NCBI GenBank assembly: GCA_963834945.1
Contig: CAWIDT010000007.1
Span: 1 to 64,000, forward strand
DNA: 64,000 nucleotides
Origin: R-RK-3 sp963834945
GTDB lineage: Bacteria; Pseudomonadota; Alphaproteobacteria; Rhizobiales; Rhodomicrobiaceae
Direction of reading: 5' to 3'
Under the pieces are notes generated by a model. The model made no database searches and was not told where the DNA came from. It saw nothing but the letters and a program-made list of their open reading frames with translations. This document shows positions 1-8,462 of this stretch, piece by piece; position 1 is the first letter of the stretch; the number at the start of each line of letters is the position of its first letter. The position numbers were made by a program, and so were the translations under genes.

Positions 1-2
1 TT

Positions 3-1022
3 CGCGGGCAGTTTGTCGTTGTTTCGAAGGGAGCCTGCACGCGGGGCATCTACGACAATATGAAGACGGCGGTTGATGCGATCCACGTTGGCAAGGATCG
101 GGCCTTCAACCGGCGTTTTCTAGCGATGTGCAGTCACTATCTTGTGGAACCGACGGCTTGTACGCCAGGAGCGGGCTGGGAGAAGGGGCAGGTTGAGAAC
201 CAGGTCGGCAATCTGCGCGAGGAGCTGTTCGTGCCGCGGCCGCGGTTCAAGACGATGGAGGATCTGAACGCCTGGCTGATCGACATGTGTGTGGCCTATG
301 CCAAGAAGCAGGCGCACCCCGAGTTCAAGGATCGGATGATCTTCGAGGTCTTCGAGACCGAGCGCGCTTCCTTGATCGACTACCGCGGACCGTTTGACAG
401 CTACCGCTGGACGTCAGCGTCGGTGTCCAAGACCTGCCTGGTTCGGGTCGACAACAATCTGTATTCCGTAAAAGCTTCGGCCGTCGGCCGCCCGGTTGAC
501 GTTTACATCTATGCCGACCGCATTGTGCTTCGTCAGGACGGTCATGTGGTCGGTGATCATGATCGCTCGTTTGCCCGTCACAAGCGGATCTACGATCCCT
601 GGCATTACGTACCGGTGCTGGCGAGGAAGCCCGGAGCTTTACGCAATGGTGCGCCGTTCCAGGGTTGGGAGCTGCCTGGTGCGCTTGGGCGTGTTCACCG
701 CAAGCTCAAGGGCATGAAGGACGGCGACCGGCAGATGGTCGATCTGCTGGCAGCGGTGCTGAGCGATGGTCTCGTTGCTGTCGAGGCGGCCTGTGCCCAG
801 GCGCAGGACGGAGGCACGCACAGCGCGGACGTGATCCTCAATATCCTGGCGCGGCGCAATGAGCTGCCGCCGGCGGCATCGATTGCGACGCCAGACCGGT
901 TTCGGCTCGTCCTGCGTCCGCTTGCCGACTGCGGTCGTTACGACGGCCTGCGACCTCCGCCTCTTCTCCCTGCCGCCGACCCGCAGACGGTGAGCATGGG
1001 AGCTGCCCATGGAGCGCTCTGA
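3..1022 (+). CDS. istA: IS21-family transposase IstA, 5'-truncated by the window edge
   Basis: C-terminal portion of the IS21 DDE transposase, which with IstB moves the element. The reading frame is open from base 3, and the residues before the first Met (RGIYDNMKTAVD) fit the IstA core, so the true start lies upstream of the window. The region containing 'GWEKGQVENQVGNLRE' carries the catalytic Glu region of the DDE fold. The stop overlaps the istB start by 14 bases, the usual translational coupling of IS21 elements. Family assignment is firm; whether the element is intact on the left cannot be seen. Confidence 0.93.
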   Translation, partial: RGQFVVVSKGACTRGIYDNMKTAVDAIHVGKDRAFNRRFLAMCSHYLVEPTACTPGAGWEKGQVENQVGNLREELFVPRPRFKTMEDLNAWLIDMCVAYAKKQAHPEFKDRMIFEVFETERASLIDYRGPFDSYRWTSASVSKTCLVRVDNNLYSVKASAVGRPVDVYIYADRIVLRQDGHVVGDHDRSFARHKRIYDPWHYVPVLARKPGALRNGAPFQGWELPGALGRVHRKLKGMKDGDRQMVDLLAAVLSDGLVAVEAACAQAQDGGTHSADVILNILARRNELPPAASIATPDRFRLVLRPLADCGRYDGLRPPPLLPAADPQTVSMGAAHGAL

Positions 1023-1737
1023 GATCCTCGATATGTTGCGCGTATTGCAGCTCGGAGGAATGCGGGCGGCTTATGACGAGATCGTCACAACCGGCATCAA
1101 GCGCCAGCACGGCATCGAGAAGATCCTTGGAGCATTGTTGCAGGCGGAGGTTGCCGAGAAGCAAGCGCGCTCGATCCGCTACCAGATGGCGGCGGTCAAG
1201 CTGCCGGTGCCGAAGGAACTCGCCGACTTCACCTTCGCCGTCACGCCGATCAACGAGCCGCTCGTGCACGATCTGGCCGGCGGTGCGTTCCTCGACCAGC
1301 AGCGCAACGTCGTTGCTGTGGGGGGAACCGGCACAGGCAAGAGCCACATCGCCATAGGCATTGCCCGGAGCTGCGTCCGGGCGGGCCGGAAAGCGCGCTA
1401 CTTCAATGCTGTCGATCTGGTCAACAGGCTCGAGGCAGAGGTCAAGCTTGGGCGGGCCGGGCGCATCACGGATGGCTTGACCCGTGTCGACCTGGTGGTG
1501 CTTGACGAGCTTGGCTATCTGCCGTTCGCGCAATCCGGCGGACAGCTGCTCTTCCATCTGATCAGCCGGCTGTATGAGCGGACCTCGATCATCGTCACCA
1601 CCAACCTCGCCTTTGCCGACTGGCCGACGGTGTTCGGCGACGCCAAGATGACGACCGCGCTGCTTGACCGGCTTACCCATCACTGCGACATCATCGAGAC
1701 TGGCAACGAGAGTTGGCGCTTCAAAAACCGCAACTGA
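1009..1737 (+). CDS. istB: IS21-family helper ATPase IstB
   Basis: AAA+ ATPase that stimulates IstA and helps select the target, related to DnaC. The 242-residue length is normal. A Walker A motif (GGTGTGKSH, about residue 105) and a Walker B-like motif (LVVLDELGYLPF, about residue 164) are visible, and the C-terminus (NESWRFKNRN) is typical of the family. The start overlaps the istA end. No clear right inverted repeat was identified downstream, where broken integrase and transposase pieces follow, so the right end of the element is undefined. Confidence 0.95.
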   Translation: MERSEILDMLRVLQLGGMRAAYDEIVTTGIKRQHGIEKILGALLQAEVAEKQARSIRYQMAAVKLPVPKELADFTFAVTPINEPLVHDLAGGAFLDQQRNVVAVGGTGTGKSHIAIGIARSCVRAGRKARYFNAVDLVNRLEAEVKLGRAGRITDGLTRVDLVVLDELGYLPFAQSGGQLLFHLISRLYERTSIIVTTNLAFADWPTVFGDAKMTTALLDRLTHHCDIIETGNESWRFKNRN

Positions 1738-1942
1738 GCTCTCCGCACATCGGCCGACTTGCTCTCATCATGCCAACGTGCTCGCCGCCCTCAAGGTGCG
1801 GCCTGGAAACGAAGAGATCGCATCAAAGTCGGAGCGACGGCCGACCTTGACGGCGTCTGCGCGCGCTGGCCGAGAGGGCCTGCAAGGTCGGGACGAAGGA
1901 ACGGCCGCCAGATCGAACAAAGGAACTGCGTTGTCGGGCGTG

Positions 1943-2039
1943 TGTGGATCAGCGTCAGCGAATGACCCCGCTCCAGCTGGGCAGCAGCACACGCACATCT
2001 GTCGGGGTAGAGCCAACCCCAGCTCCACAAATCTCAGCA
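1943..2039 (+). repeat. 97-bp direct repeat, copy 1
   Basis: These 97 bases are identical by eye to 5416..5512 and in the same orientation; the flanks diverge at once on both sides. Copy 1 ends where the integrase-like reading frame begins. The two copies bracket a 3.4-kb block with the frameshifted hypothetical gene, the IS630 element and parDE. Confidence 0.9.
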
Positions 2040-2300
2040 TCGCAACGCTATTCCTGACGGGAATGCGGATCGGCGAGATGCTCGGCCTGCAATGGCGTGA
2101 CATCGATCTCGAGCGGAATGAGATCCATGTCCGCCGCGTCCGGGAGAACGACGGCACGACCTTTGAGGCCACCAAGACCGACGCCGGGATGCGCACCATT
2201 CCGATGGGGGCGACGCTGCGGGACATGTTCTTAAAGTGGCGGGAGATGTGCCCCCGGCTCGATGGCGAATTGGTGCGGGTGTTTCCGACCAGGGGGAAAC
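2033..2300 (+). pseudogene. Tyrosine recombinase/integrase fragment
   Basis: A short stretch of about 85 residues resembles the start of the catalytic domain of phage-type integrases: 'FLTGMRIGEMLGLQWRDID' holds the catalytic Arg of box I, followed by a beta-hairpin region with 'ATKTDAGMRTIPM'. The N-terminal arm-binding part, the H-x-x-R box and the catalytic Tyr are absent. The frame continues to 2518 but past about 2300 the real homology moves to another frame that encodes an IS256 transposase tail. It is a dead remnant joined to another remnant. Confidence 0.75.
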
Positions 2301-2625
2301 GGCGGCCGTGGCCGAAGCCAAGGCAGGGCGGCGGCGCTGCCAGGCCGTCGCTGAGTGCCTGGAGGAGGCCGGCGACCGACTGTTCACCTTCACCAAATTG
2401 CCGGACTGCCAATGGAAAAGCGCGCGCACGACCAACGCAATCGAACGGCTGCACGAGGAATTCAAGCGCCGGATCAAGACGCAAACCGTGCTGCCCTCGG
2501 CGGAAACCGCGGCCATGATGTTCTGGGCGCTGGTTGCCTCCGGACAGATCAGTATGCGCAAAATCGATGGCTGGAAGACCCTCGCCGTGAAGCCGGCCGA
2601 TCTGTCCATTGACCTCGCCGCCTGA
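2296..2625 (+). pseudogene. IS256 (Mutator)-family transposase, C-terminal fragment
   Basis: About 110 residues matching only the C-terminal end of IS256-type transposases: 'WKSARTTNAIERLHEEFKRR' followed by 'SGQISMRKIDGW'. The Glu of 'NAIERLHEEF' corresponds to the family's catalytic Glu region; the earlier Asp residues are missing. The fragment starts abruptly inside the reading region that carries the integrase scrap upstream, which points to a recombination junction near 2296. It cannot be functional alone. Confidence 0.8.
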
Positions 2626-2660
2626 TCCGCTACCTTCAACCCGCCGGAAACTGCGCCAAA

Positions 2661-3525
2661 TCAAATTCCAACACACTTCGCGACGCTACCATAGTCGCGG
2701 AGGTCAGTTTCTGAAAGCGGTGTGTCCTTCTCAATTACCGTGATCGTCGGTGGATGCACGTCCCCATCCGCCTTCAAGCGATAATCTTGGAAAACGACAT
2801 CCTGACCGGGCTTGGGATGCTCAATGGCGTTGCGCGTATTGCGCAAGAAGGTGAAGCTTGCAGCCAGCTCATCAAATACCTTCGCAGCTTGCTTCGCTCG
2901 ATCGTCACCAGCCTCCAGCCGCGTCTTAAGCTTTGACCATGAAACTCCAAGCGGTAGGCTGGGCTCGAAAATACGAATTCAACTGCCATAAGCACCGCAC
3001 CGCATGATCAGCCCCCTGAATAAAGGCCTTGCCTCTCGTGCTGATGTCGCCGACGGCCGGAACAGCGAATCCCTTCCCCCGATTATCGTTGTCATCGATG
3101 GCTTTATTCTGGCCTTCGATCACGCTCCGGAAATCATCCGCTTTGTTCTGGAGCGCGGCAACTTCCTGCAAGAAAGTTAGGCTAAACCGCATTCCCTCAG
3201 CCGTGTCGTATGTGTCCGGCAAAAACTCGGGCTTCAAGAGGCGCTTTGCCTGAAGCAATGTTCGGCAAACGAGCGGATCGGCCGCACCGCGTGCCATCAA
3301 CTTCTGCTGGCTGTTTGGAATTTTTGGGTTCGTGCGATCAGGATCAATTTCATCCGCTAGTTGAATTTGCCATATGCTACGCTCTTTAATAATGAGTATT
3401 CGATCCGGCATAGAAATCACTTCCCGGATGGGGGACGGATCGTTTGTATCGCTAATCTCCATAGTCACGGCCGCATCGCGGGCGTGGTCGATTGGTCTTT
3501 TTTCCATTTTAATTCCAGGTGGCAT
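2661..3525 (-). pseudogene. Hypothetical protein, single frameshift, start region split by IS630
   Basis: No family recognised. On the minus strand a frame opens at 3525 (MPPGIKMEKR) and runs about 185 sensible residues. Near 2965-2985 the continuation moves by one base to the frame that includes 'RIFEPSLPLGVSW', 'LEAGDDRAKQAAKVFDELAA' and ends 'YGSVAKCVGI' at 2661. Joined, the product is about 285 residues, soluble, with no obvious membrane segments. The ATG lies just outside the left end of the IS630 copy; a strong ribosome binding site that would fit it lies on the far side of the element, near 4580. The gene is therefore probably silenced. Confidence 0.6.
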
Positions 3526-3605
3526 TAGAGCGTCGGGCGAGAAGTGTGAATCGTGAGATTCCCTTTTCTCGCGAACAGTGATTCCGTGGGGTCGGGAGGG
3601 ACCTC

Positions 3606-4563
3606 ATGGGCAAATCTGTTTCGTTGGATCTTCGGCTTCGAATGGTGCGCGGCATTGCCTCTGGCAAGTCGCGCCGCGCGGTAGCGGCCCAGTTCGAGGT
3701 GGCGCCCTCGACGGCTGTGCGGGTGCAAGCCCGCTTTGCGGCTACCGGTTCGGTTGATCCGGCTAGACAGGGGCGCCCCAAGGGCTCGGGCAAGCTTGGC
3801 TCGTATCGGGAAGCCGTTCTCGACAAGGTGAAGGCGCAGCCGGACATCACCATGCCGGATCTGGCGGCTTGGCTGGAGGCGGCGCACGGGGTGACGGCCG
3901 ATCCCTCGAACCTGTCCAAGTTTCTGTGCCGGCACGGGTTCACCTATAAAAAAAACGCTGCTGGCATCGGAAAAAGAACGCGCTGACGTCAGGGGGGCCC
4001 GCCAGATGTGGTGCGACCGTCGCCAGCCTTTCATGCGCCGCCAACCGGCGCGGCTCGTCTTCATCGATGAGACCAGTGTAAAGACCAACATGACGCCCTT
4101 GCGTGGGCGCAGCCTGAAGGGAGCGCGGCTCATGGCCGATGCTCCCTTCGGCAAGTGGCGAACCCAAACCCTGGTCGCCGGCTTGCGCTGCGATGAGCTT
4201 GTTGCCCCCTGGATCATCGAGGGGGCCATGGATGGTCCCACTTTCGACATCTACATCCGCACGCAACTCGCGCCAAACCTCAGGCAGGGCGATGTGGTGA
4301 TCCTGGACAATCTGAACGTCCATAAAAGTCCGCGTGCGGCACAGGCTCTGGCCGAGCGCGGCGCCTGGTTCCTGTTCCTGCCGAAATACTCTCCCGACCT
4401 CAATCCGATCGAAATGGCCTTCGCCAAGCTCAAGACCCTCTTGCGAAAAGCCAAGGCAAGAACCTATGACGCCCTTTGGCGCGCCGTCGGCGATATTTGC
4501 AACCTCTTCGAGCCCCAGGAATGTTGGAATTATCTCAAGGAGGCGGGATATGTTGCAGGTTAA
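3606..4563 (+). CDS. IS630-family transposase made by -1 ribosomal frameshift
   Basis: The first phase (3606..3986, 126 residues) holds the helix-turn-helix domain ('GIASGKSRRAVAAQFEV') that binds the element ends. The second phase continues from the A-run at 3948..3955 to 4563 and holds the DDE domain: 'VFIDETSVKTN' (first Asp), 'VVILDNLNVHKS' (second Asp) and 'YSPDLNPIEMAFAKLK' (Glu). Moving back one base at the eight-A run gives 'KKTLLASEKERADVRGARQ', which joins the domains smoothly. This is the programmed-frameshift design known in this family, so the gene is counted as intact. Confidence 0.88.
3948..3955 (+). other. A8 slippery site for -1 frameshifting in the IS630 transposase
   Basis: Eight consecutive A residues. 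The zero frame reads aaa aaa aac and the -1 frame reads ata aaa aaa acg; the -1 frame carries the DDE catalytic domain. This fits an A_AAA_AAA slippery heptamer. Confidence 0.7.
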
Positions 4564-4682
4564 TCGCCCGACGCTCTAAGCTCCTTTCGGGCGACTTTAA
4601 AGCTATTGCGTGCGGGCGGAAACGTCGATTCGCATAAGCGTCCGTTATGGCGCGCTGAGCGAAGGCGGTGAACTTGTGCTTG

Positions 4683-4699
4683 ATACCAATTTTTGGTAT
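4683..4699 (+). promoter_or_regulatory. Palindromic operator upstream of parD
   Basis: ataccaa-ttt-ttggtat is a perfect 7-bp inverted repeat with a 3-bp spacer, 10 bases before the parD start codon. ParD-type ribbon-helix-helix antitoxins repress their own operon through such palindromes, so this is the likely autoregulatory site (inference). Confidence 0.65.
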
Positions 4700-4708
4700 A
4701 AGTTGGCG

Positions 4709-4963
4709 ATGAACAAGAACACCTCCATCAGCATCGGCGACCATTTCGCCGACTTCATCGACGAGCAGGTCACGCAAGGGCGCTACTCCTCGGCAAGCGA
4801 GGTCGTGCGTGCCGGACTCCGGCTTCTCGAAGAGCGTGAGGCGAGCCTCCAGGCACTCCGGACCGCATTGATCGAAGGCGAGAAGAGCGGTGCGTCCGAG
4901 CCCTTCGATTTCGAGGCGTTCATCACCGAGAAGCGTAAGAACACCCCAGCAGCGGCGAAATGA
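4709..4963 (+). CDS. parD: ParD-like ribbon-helix-helix antitoxin
   Basis: Type II antitoxin that binds ParE and represses the operon. The 84-residue product from ATG 4709 starts 'MNKNTSISIGDHFADFID', with the RHH fold in the first 45 residues ('GRYSSASEVVRAGLRLLEER') and a toxin-wrapping C-terminal tail. An upstream in-frame ATG at 4610 would put the operator inside the gene and add residues unlike the family, so 4709 is preferred. The stop overlaps the parE start (ATGA). Confidence 0.9.
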   Translation: MNKNTSISIGDHFADFIDEQVTQGRYSSASEVVRAGLRLLEEREASLQALRTALIEGEKSGASEPFDFEAFITEKRKNTPAAAK

Positions 4964-5253
4964 ACCGCTTCGTCCTTTCTCCCCGCGCGCGGGGAGACCT
5001 TGATGGCATCTGGACGTATACGGCGAACAGATGGGGTCCCGATCAGGCGGAGCGATATCTCCGCCGGATAGCGGAGGCGGTCGAACTCATCGCTGAAACG
5101 CCGACGCTTGGCCGCAACTGCGATCATATCCGTGAAGGCTACCGAAAGTATTCGGTTGGTTCCTACGTCCTATTTTATCGTGCGATTGACGACATGGTCG
5201 ACGTGGTCCGTATCCTCCATCAATGGATGGATTACGATCGCCATCTGCCGTGA
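4960..5253 (+). CDS. parE: ParE/RelE-superfamily toxin
   Basis: 97-residue toxin with the ParE fold: 'LSPRARGDLDGIWTYTANRWG' at the N-terminus and 'GSYVLFYRAIDDMVDVVRILH' in the central strands. ParE proteins poison DNA gyrase; RelE relatives cut mRNA, and the sequence alone favours ParE because of its ParD partner. It is translationally coupled to parD by a 4-base overlap. The pair sits between 97-bp direct repeats in a transposon-rich area and appears intact. Confidence 0.9.
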   Translation: MNRFVLSPRARGDLDGIWTYTANRWGPDQAERYLRRIAEAVELIAETPTLGRNCDHIREGYRKYSVGSYVLFYRAIDDMVDVVRILHQWMDYDRHLP

Positions 5254-6018
5254 ATTGTAGGACGTTCGGCACCATCGCAGGGCTTGGTGGTTACAGCACG
5301 GTTGCTCGCCTAGGGCGTTAGGCCACAATGCCGATTTGCCAGTCATATCCGCGGTTAGCGGCGCGGAGCTTCGCAGAACAACCGAGCGAGCCGAGAGGCG
5401 CGGTGACGCCGTGGTTGTGGATCAGCGTCAGCGAATGACCCCGCTCCAGCTGGGCAGCAGCACACGCACATCTGTCGGGGTAGAGCCAACCCCAGCTCCA
5501 CAAATCTCAGCAATCACAGGTCCTAACGAGCCCAATACCTCGCGCAAAGCGGGATCAGTTTTGGACGCCGATTGGGGGTCAACATTGCGAGCCGTTTGAC
5601 AGTCGACACGCCGAAACTGCCTCGGAGAGAACCGTGCGCCTTCAATGATGCGAACTCGCGTCACGCCTTCACGCTGCTTTGCGCTGAGCAGTCCCTTGTA
5701 CCTGCGCGGGCTCCAGTCGCAGCCACAACGGATGAGGTCTCCGGCTACCGACTTCCGCGCCAACTCGTCGAGCGTCAGCGTGGGGAATTCGAGTTCTTGC
5801 GCATAGGCTAGCGCTAAGTCGCCTCCGCGTGATCCTGTGATAGGCACGAATGCGATCTCGTGGCCTGACGCGTGCACCAAGCGAGCGGCTTCGCGCATAT
5901 ATTAACGCGGTTCTTACCATGCAAAATGAAATGGGCGCGGGGTGAACGACGGGACGAAGCTGAACTTCTAAATGCGCGCAATTTTCGCCAGGAGGTCCAT
6001 CGCCTCGCCGCCAGCGAA
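5254..6018. other. Gene-poor remnant region
   Basis: No recognisable gene. It holds copy 2 of the 97-bp repeat. A minus-strand open frame of 156 residues (5428..5898, starts MREAARLVHASGHE) matches no family I know, and its end runs through the repeat; its first part reads like a plausible protein but the rest does not. It may be a decayed coding sequence. Confidence 0.4.
5416..5512 (+). repeat. 97-bp direct repeat, copy 2
   Basis: Identical to 1943..2039 over 97 bases, same orientation, different flanks. It ends where 'caatcacagg' replaces the 'catcgcaacg' found after copy 1. Confidence 0.9.
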
Positions 6019-6768
6019 TTAGCGCTGAGTTCGCTTGAACAGACGGTATTGCGAGCAGGTGTCGCGCACTCGGTTGTCTTCGCCCACCAGGCGGCACGCC
6101 TGCTGCTTCTCGCTATAATCTTGGCGAATATCTCTGCCGCTGACTTTCATGCCGTATTTGCGCGCAACGATCGCCAGGTAGTCATCCTGGCAATAGGGCG
6201 TGGCGATCCGGTTGCCGTTCTTCTGAACCTGAAAATTGCCCTCGCATTCGATGGCGCCGGCCGATTTCGCCGCAGGAACTGGGGCCACAGCTTCGGTGGA
6301 AGTGGCTGGCGAACCCGCAGGCTTGATTAAAGCTGATGTCGGTACCTTCGGGGCTACCTGCCTTGTAGCCGCAGGTTGCGGAACTGTGCGGCTCTCCCCA
6401 GCCAGCACGTTGCATAGGCCGGCTGTTGTCGTGCCAAATAGCTTGGCGACACTTGCAAGCTCTTGGTTGCCATTCGCGTCTTTCCAGAAGCCCGCCGCGC
6501 CGGCACGTTCCGCCTTGTCGCCCTGGTCATTGGCAGAGCCGCCGCTGACAGGCAAGCGTCGCAGAGCGACCTCGATAGCCTTGACCGCCTTATCGGCGGT
6601 GACCTGGGCGACAAGGCCGTGATCCCGGCAATATCGCAAAAGGCCCATTTTGTTGCGGGCATAGTCATAGAATGGATTGGGCCGGTCGTCCTGCTGCGCG
6701 TCGGCCGAGGCGACATGCCCGCAAATGCTCAGGCCGAGCATTGCGGTAAAAAATGTTTGTCTGATCAT
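6019..6768 (-). CDS. Secreted hypothetical protein with signal peptide
   Basis: Family not recognised. From ATG 6768 the product is 249 residues: a signal peptide ('MIRQTFFTAMLGLSICGHVASADA'-like, cleavage near residue 23), a small N-terminal domain ('NPFYDYARNKMGLLRYC'), a low-complexity Pro/Ala/Thr linker at about residues 125-170, and a C-terminal domain with four Cys ('IECEGNFQ', 'ATPYCQDDYL', 'QQACRLVG', 'RDTCSQYRLF') that could form two disulfides. A TTG six codons upstream is possible but weaker. The periplasm is the likely location. Its neighbours are remnants and give no functional hint. Confidence 0.75.
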   Translation of the reverse strand: MIRQTFFTAMLGLSICGHVASADAQQDDRPNPFYDYARNKMGLLRYCRDHGLVAQVTADKAVKAIEVALRRLPVSGGSANDQGDKAERAGAAGFWKDANGNQELASVAKLFGTTTAGLCNVLAGESRTVPQPAATRQVAPKVPTSALIKPAGSPATSTEAVAPVPAAKSAGAIECEGNFQVQKNGNRIATPYCQDDYLAIVARKYGMKVSGRDIRQDYSEKQQACRLVGEDNRVRDTCSQYRLFKRTQR

Positions 6769-7044
6769 GACGGCCCCCGAACGCAAATAGCATTTAAGCG
6801 AATAAGGGTCGCCGCCGCAATCCTCACTTCAGGCTAGGTTACCGCCGCATTCGAAACCAGCCGCGCAAATCCGTTTTGCGTCATACGGCTGTCATCGCTG
6901 CCAGCCGACAATCATGCGCATGTGCCACGGTTGGACCCGTCGCGGGCAGCCGCCGCTCTTGTGGATCCGCGCGACCGGTGTACCCTTTGACGATGGCTCC
7001 AGCGACCGCCGGGAGGGCGCTGTCGTGATTGGGGCGCCCGCACA

Positions 7045-7390
7045 ATGGAGCCCACGATCGATCTGCCCTTGAACCAAGAAGCCGCGTTCCGGTCCGGGGA
7101 GGCACCGCCTGCTGCGGAGGTCACGCATTTTCGCCAGATCCTGGTCTGGCCGGTGTACCTGACGCAAACGGATCTTCTCGCGCGATATCATCAATCACAG
7201 CGCCGCGGAAGGCGATCACCAGAACTTTCTGCTCCTCGATCCGACCGACGCCTGGGTCGAGCCCAATTTTTGCGATGGCACCTACAAGAACATCCGGCGC
7301 CTGCTGTTCTTTCCGCCTCATGCCGAAAACCCGCCCGGCTGGACCGACAATGCGCGCCGTGATCCCAATCCTTTCACCGACGAAGGATGA
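7045..7390 (+). pseudogene. Frameshifted fragment of a hypothetical protein
   Basis: From ATG 7045 the frame reads 'MEPTIDLPLNQEAAFRSGE' and 'EVTHFRQILVWPVYL'. Near 7155-7163 the sensible continuation moves to another frame ('RKRIFSRDIINHSAAEG', then 'DPTDAWVEPNFCDGTYKN') and stops at 7388..7390. The 'HFRQILVWP' start followed by an early stop looks like the N-terminal piece of a larger protein that has lost its remainder. Function unknown. Confidence 0.45.
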
Positions 7391-7458
7391 GACCGTCATC
7401 TATCACCGAAGAACTTGCGCCGTCGTAACGAGGCGTATGAAACGGACCTGTACCGGTC

Positions 7459-7954
7459 TATGGCTTGCCGGTGAAAACCGCCAATTGAGCGGCGAAAGCA
7501 CGCTTGAAGGCAGGCCGCGCTTCGCCGCGGGCGACATAGGCGGCGAGATTCGGATATTCGTCCAGTATTCCCGATCCCTGCAACCTGAGCAGCACTTCCA
7601 CCATCATAAGGTCGCCGACACTGAACGCACAGTCGAGCCAGTCGGCATCGCTAAGGCGTGCGGAAAGTTCGCCCAGCCGGTCACGGATGCGATCCTCGAC
7701 AAGACGTAAGCGCTGCTCGTGCTAGGTCTCGTCGCGTTCCAAAAGCTTCGCGATTTCGCGATCAACGATCGGCGGCTCCATCGTGCTGAGCGCGGCAAAC
7801 ATCCAGGTGACCGCCCGCGCCTCTCGCTGAACGAAACAAGACGAACGTCATAAGACTGGCCCACTTCTTCGAGCGCCCAGCGAACGCGCATGTCACGCGC
7901 CAGTCCCTTGCCGCGAGCGGGAGACCGTTCAAAGGCGGTGATGGTGGTGGTCAT
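7459..7954 (-). pseudogene. Glutathione S-transferase pseudogene
   Basis: The minus strand from ATG 7954 encodes a GST N-terminal strand-helix unit ('VRWALEEVGQSYDVRLVSFSE'). The frame then breaks near 7825 and resumes in another phase as a GST C-terminal domain ('MFAALSTMEPPIVDREIAKLL', 'LSDADWLDCAFSVGDLMM', ending 'FTGKP' at 7459). About 50 residues of the thioredoxin domain, including the glutathione-binding cis-Pro region, are missing between the two parts. A TAG stop at 7722..7724 replaces what is normally Trp in 'ERDETWHEQR'. Three independent lesions make this a true pseudogene rather than one sequencing error. Confidence 0.85.
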
Positions 7955-8036
7955 TGAAAGGCTCCAGGTGATTGCACCACGCCATCGGGAATGACGTGTG
8001 CAATTGCGATCATCTTTCTCATGGTGTTGCCCGTTC

Positions 8037-8462
8037 TCATGACGAAGATTCTCGAACAAGGGGAAATATTGTCCTTAGCTTCGGGCTACGCAGCCATAGC
8101 CCGCCCCACATGAAAAGCCCGAGATAGAGGCTGAAAAGGACGTGGCTGAAGAGGGGGGTTTCGACCCGGAGCTGGGTCGCCATCGCGCCCCCCAACAGCC
8201 CCATAAGGATCACCGCACCAAGAACCGTCGTCCGAGGTATTGCGTAGAGAAGCGTCCCGACTAGCTCGATGAATCCTATTAGCAAGGTGTACTTCGTCGG
8301 CCATCCGAGTTCGGTCATGATAGGCTCGCTCACGTGAGGCAGGAAAAATTTGGGCGAGACCGATGCGCCAAGCATAAAGAAAATGAAGAATCCGCTCATT
8401 ACTCTCCCCGTCCAGACAGCACCGGAGGCATTTCTCCATCCACCTTGAGTGGCATTGTTCAT
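8037..8462 (-). CDS. DoxX-family membrane protein
   Basis: 141-residue inner-membrane protein with four predicted hydrophobic segments: 'VMSGFFIFFMLGASVSP', 'YTLLIGFIELVGTLLYAI', 'LGAVILMGLLGGAMAT' and 'VLFSLYLGLFMWGGLWL'. This pattern is typical of the DoxX-like (DUF6790/DoxX_2) group, whose exact role is unknown. ATG 8462 is chosen because an AAAGGAG site precedes it by 7 bases; an open frame continues 33 codons upstream without such a site. It lies downstream of the SRPBCC gene on the same strand with a 213-base gap, so it may share regulation by the TetR protein. Confidence 0.85.
   Translation of the reverse strand: MNNATQGGWRNASGAVWTGRVMSGFFIFFMLGASVSPKFFLPHVSEPIMTELGWPTKYTLLIGFIELVGTLLYAIPRTTVLGAVILMGLLGGAMATQLRVETPLFSHVLFSLYLGLFMWGGLWLRSPKLRTIFPLVRESSS

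Larger units (their letters stand above)
3526..4578 (+). mobile_element. IS630-family insertion sequence
   Basis: The ends form a perfect 15-bp inverted repeat, 3526..3540 and 4564..4578 (left tagagcgtcgggcga). Its outermost TA on each side fits the TA target duplication of IS630/Tc1 elements. Inside is one transposase split into two overlapping phases. Because both ends are intact and the inverted repeat is perfect, the copy looks recent and possibly active. Confidence 0.9.

Noticed and set aside
3606..3986. IS630 transposase as a frameshift pseudogene
   Set aside because: The A8 slippery run and seamless -1 continuation, with intact inverted repeats, fit programmed frameshifting instead.
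5428..5898. 156-residue minus-strand open frame (MREAARLVHASGHE)
   Set aside because: The N-terminal third looks protein-like, but no family is recognised and the C-terminal part is just the 97-bp repeat read through. It is described as part of a remnant region instead.
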